Shown: in pieces, positions 6,018 through 7,482 of the stretch | Layout of the letters: each line of letters begins with the position of its first letter | Position numbering within the stretch: the first letter of the stretch is position 1 | Origin: Allosphingosinicella sp. | GTDB taxonomy: Bacteria > Pseudomonadota > Alphaproteobacteria > Sphingomonadales > Sphingomonadaceae | NCBI GenBank assembly: GCA_030146745.1 | Contig: JASLBD010000263.1 | Coordinates: forward strand, 1-7,482 | DNA length: 7,482 nucleotides | Direction: 5' to 3' | Translations under genes and position numbers: made by a program | Notes under the pieces: generated by a model | The model's database searches: none | Seen by the model: the letters and a program-made list of their open reading frames with translations, nothing else | Told to the model about the DNA's origin: nothing

Positions 6018-6113
6018 TTGCGGTGGCGCTGCGTCGTGCCGAGAAGGCCTCGGGTTCTCAGATGGAGCGCCGCGAAAGATCGTTCCCGCGGAAGGTCACA
6101 GGAAAAAGCGTGA
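6018..6113 (+). CDS. Possible 31-residue basic small protein
   Basis: AAGGAGGAG (6007-6015), the strongest Shine-Dalgarno in the window, precedes TTG 6018 (four bases after GGAGG). This ORF encodes a very Arg-rich peptide (about a third Arg; begins MRWRCVVPRRPRVLRW, ends SQEKA). A second frame from GTG 6023, nine bases after GGAGG, gives a 32-residue peptide ending at 6121. Only one of these, or neither, may be translated; the bases also form stable hairpins. Function unknown. Confidence 0.3.
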   Translation: MRWRCVVPRRPRVLRWSAAKDRSRGRSQEKA

Positions 6114-6119
6114 CATCGT

Positions 6120-6137
6120 GAACTTCATGAACTTCAT
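6120..6137. repeat. 9-bp tandem duplication
   Basis: GAACTTCAT occurs twice head to tail (6120-6128 and 6129-6137). The junction forms the palindrome TTCATGAA. No function can be assigned; it may be a small slippage duplication. Confidence 0.6.
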
Positions 6138-6168
6138 CGGGGAATTGGCAGCCGTTTCCGCCGCCGGA

Positions 6169-7482
6169 TCAGACCAGCCGGCTCTGCTTCACCGCCGCTT
6201 CGATGAAGCTCGCGAACAGCGGATGCGGATCGAAGGGCTTGCTCTTAAGCTCCGGGTGGAACTGCACCCCGACGAACCACGGATGGTCCGGCCGTTCGAC
6301 GATCTCCGGGAGCGCCCCGTCCGGGCTCATGCCGGTGAACAGAAGCCCCCCCGCCTCCAGCGCGGCCTTGTAGTGGATGTTGACCTCGTAGCGGTGGCGG
6401 TGGCGTTCCGAGATCCGGTCGGCGCCGTAGATGGAGTGGACGACGCTGTTGCCGGCCAGGACCGCCTCGTAGGCGCCCAGCCTCATCGTGCCGCCCATGT
6501 CGCCCTTGGCCTCGCGGCGCTGCTGGAGGCCTTCGGGACTCATCCATTCGGTGATCAGGCCGACGACGGGCTCTTCGGCTTCGCCGAATTCGGTGCTCGT
6601 GGCGCCCTGGATTCCGGCCTGGTTCCTCGCCGCCTCGATGCAGGCCATCTGCATCCCGAGGCAGATGCCGAAGAAGGGCACCCGCCGCTCCCGCGCGAAA
6701 TGGACGCTGGCGATCTTGCCCTCGCTTCCGCGCTCGCCGAAGCCGCCGGGGACGAGGATTCCGTGCAGAGGCTCCAATTGGGCGGGGATGTCGGCTTCGG
6801 GATGCTCGAACAGCTCGGCATCGAGCCAGGAGATCTTGACCTTGACCCGGTTCGCCATGCCGCCGTGGACGAGGGCCTCGGTCAGCGACTTGTAGGCGTC
6901 CTGGAGGCCGACATATTTGCCGACGACCCCGATCGTCACCTCGCCGTCCCAGTTGAACAGGCGGTCGACGACATCGTCCCAGCGCGCCATCCGCGGCTCG
7001 GGGGCGTCGGTGATTCCGAAGGCGCGGAGCACCTCGGCGTCGAGGCCGGCCTCGTGATATTGGGCGGGGACGGCGTAGATGCTCTTGGCGTCGAGCGCGG
7101 GAATGACCGCTTCCTTGCGGACGTTGCAGAACAAGGCGATCTTGGCGCGGTCGCTGTCGGGGAGCGGATGCTCGGTCCGGCAGACGAGGATCTCGGGCTG
7201 GATTCCGAGGCTGGTCAGCTCGCGCACGCTGTGCTGCGTCGGCTTGGTCTTGAGCTCGCCGGCGGCGGCGATGTAGGGGACGAGGGTGGTGTGGACGCTG
7301 AGCGTATTCTCGCGGCCGTGCTCGTTCCTGAACTGGCGGATCGCCTCGATGAAGGGGAGCGATTCGATGTCGCCGACGGTGCCGCCGATCTCGCAGATGA
7401 GGAAATCGAGGTCGGGCTCGAGGTCGGCGGCGATGAACTCCTTGATCGCGTTGGTGACGTGGGGGACGACCTGGACGGTGGC
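6169..7482 (-). CDS. pyrG: CTP synthase, C-terminal 437 residues (5' end outside the window)
   Basis: CTP synthase makes CTP from UTP, ATP and glutamine in the cytoplasm, the last step of pyrimidine nucleotide synthesis. The frame is open to the window edge, beginning [14 protein letters not shown] and ending KQSRLV at a TGA. About 105 N-terminal residues of the usual ~545 are missing because the window stops. The amidoligase part shows [11 protein letters not shown] (fragment residues 31-41; its Glu binds Mg) and [11 protein letters not shown]. The class I glutamine amidotransferase part shows [10 protein letters not shown], the nucleophile in GICLGMQ (fragment Cys274, equivalent to E. coli Cys379), [16 protein letters not shown] and the catalytic His409/Glu411 in QFHPE. 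All key residues seen are intact. The gene is convergent with the cassette. No unusual feature apart from the repeat at its 3' end. Confidence 0.97.
   Translation of the reverse strand, partial: ATVQVVPHVTNAIKEFIAADLEPDLDFLICEIGGTVGDIESLPFIEAIRQFRNEHGRENTLSVHTTLVPYIAAAGELKTKPTQHSVRELTSLGIQPEILVCRTEHPLPDSDRAKIALFCNVRKEAVIPALDAKSIYAVPAQYHEAGLDAEVLRAFGITDAPEPRMARWDDVVDRLFNWDGEVTIGVVGKYVGLQDAYKSLTEALVHGGMANRVKVKISWLDAELFEHPEADIPAQLEPLHGILVPGGFGERGSEGKIASVHFARERRVPFFGICLGMQMACIEAARNQAGIQGATSTEFGEAEEPVVGLITEWMSPEGLQQRREAKGDMGGTMRLGAYEAVLAGNSVVHSIYGADRISERHRHRYEVNIHYKAALEAGGLLFTGMSPDGALPEIVERPDHPWFVGVQFHPELKSKPFDPHPLFASFIEAAVKQSRLV
6173..6186. repeat. Right copy of the 14-bp direct repeat, inside the pyrG 3' end
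   Basis: ACCAGCCGGCTCTG encodes, on the minus strand, the final Gln-Ser-Arg-Leu-Val of PyrG. The TGA stop follows at 6171-6169. The identical 14-mer at 5909-5922 lies 264 bp away in the same orientation. Confidence 0.6.

Larger units (their letters stand above)
5989..6137 (+). ncRNA. Candidate structured small RNA (or leader/sORF transcript)
   Basis: The transcript predicted from the 5954-5982 promoter folds well by eye. GTGGCGCT (6023-6030) pairs with AGCGCCGC (6066-6073), one G-U pair included. The enclosed part contains CCGAG (6039-6043) with CTCGG (6049-6053). A second stem pairs GATC-TTCC with GGAA-GGTC (6078-6097), with one bulged G and a CGC loop. GTCAC (6095-6099) can alternatively pair with GTGAC (6109-6113). 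No poly-U end is seen, so the 3' end is a guess. It matches none of the RNA families I can recall (6S, SRP, RNase P, tmRNA, SAM-II). It would run convergent to pyrG and could touch its 3' end. Confidence 0.35.
5909..6168. other. Intergenic region between cassette and pyrG
   Basis: 260 bp without a conventional gene, bounded by convergent transcription units. It contains the left direct repeat, a plus-strand extended -10 promoter (5954-5982), a very strong Shine-Dalgarno (6007-6015), overlapping ~31-codon ORFs, several hairpins and a 9-bp tandem repeat (6120-6137). I see no T-tracted terminator for either gene C or pyrG. Confidence 0.6.

Noticed and set aside
6007..6060. SAH or SAM riboswitch
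   Set aside because: The GGAGGAGTGTTGCGG stretch faintly recalls the SAH motif core, but the rest of the consensus is missing and no methionine-cycle gene follows.

Overview
The window is GC-rich DNA whose long codons are strongly G/C-ending, with long antisense shadow ORFs as expected at high GC. The protein families (a DUF3833 protein, a very large DUF3857/transglutaminase-like/TPR protein, and pyrG) and an EcfG-like promoter suggest an alphaproteobacterium, most likely a sphingomonad. This placement is inference from family flavour, not from a phylogenetic marker.

Layout, left to right. Positions 1-42 hold the last codons of a plus-strand gene, convergent with a minus-strand DUF3833-type exported protein (54-518). 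A divergent spacer (519-685) carries a good extended -10 promoter for a 1076-residue secreted protein (686-3916). That protein has a DUF3857-like N-terminus, a transglutaminase-type Cys-His-Asp triad and about twelve C-terminal TPR repeats. Next comes a relatively AT-rich regulatory spacer (3917-4165) with a perfect 19-bp inverted repeat and a GGAAC-N16-TGTT element, which resembles promoters of the alphaproteobacterial general stress response sigma factor EcfG.

Downstream is a tight three-gene cassette (4166-5908). Gene A is an exported, cysteine-free protein with a possible inhibitor-I9/propeptide-like strand-helix-strand layout. Gene B overlaps or abuts it and encodes a secreted aromatic-rich protein with four cysteines. 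Gene C encodes a small membrane-anchored periplasmic protein that appears to start at a rare ATT codon. All three are predicted to act in the periplasm, envelope or outside the cell. I recognise none of them as a named family, and they are the best candidate here for an undescribed system, perhaps stress-induced.

Between the cassette and pyrG (5909-6168) there is no ordinary gene. There is a good plus-strand promoter, a very strong Shine-Dalgarno sequence, short overlapping ORFs and several stable hairpins, which together suggest a small RNA or a small-protein mRNA. This spacer is bracketed by a 14-bp direct repeat made of the last codons of pyrG. The window ends inside pyrG (CTP synthase, minus strand), whose N-terminal ~105 residues lie beyond the right edge. 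No tRNA, rRNA, transposase, integrase or CRISPR array is visible.
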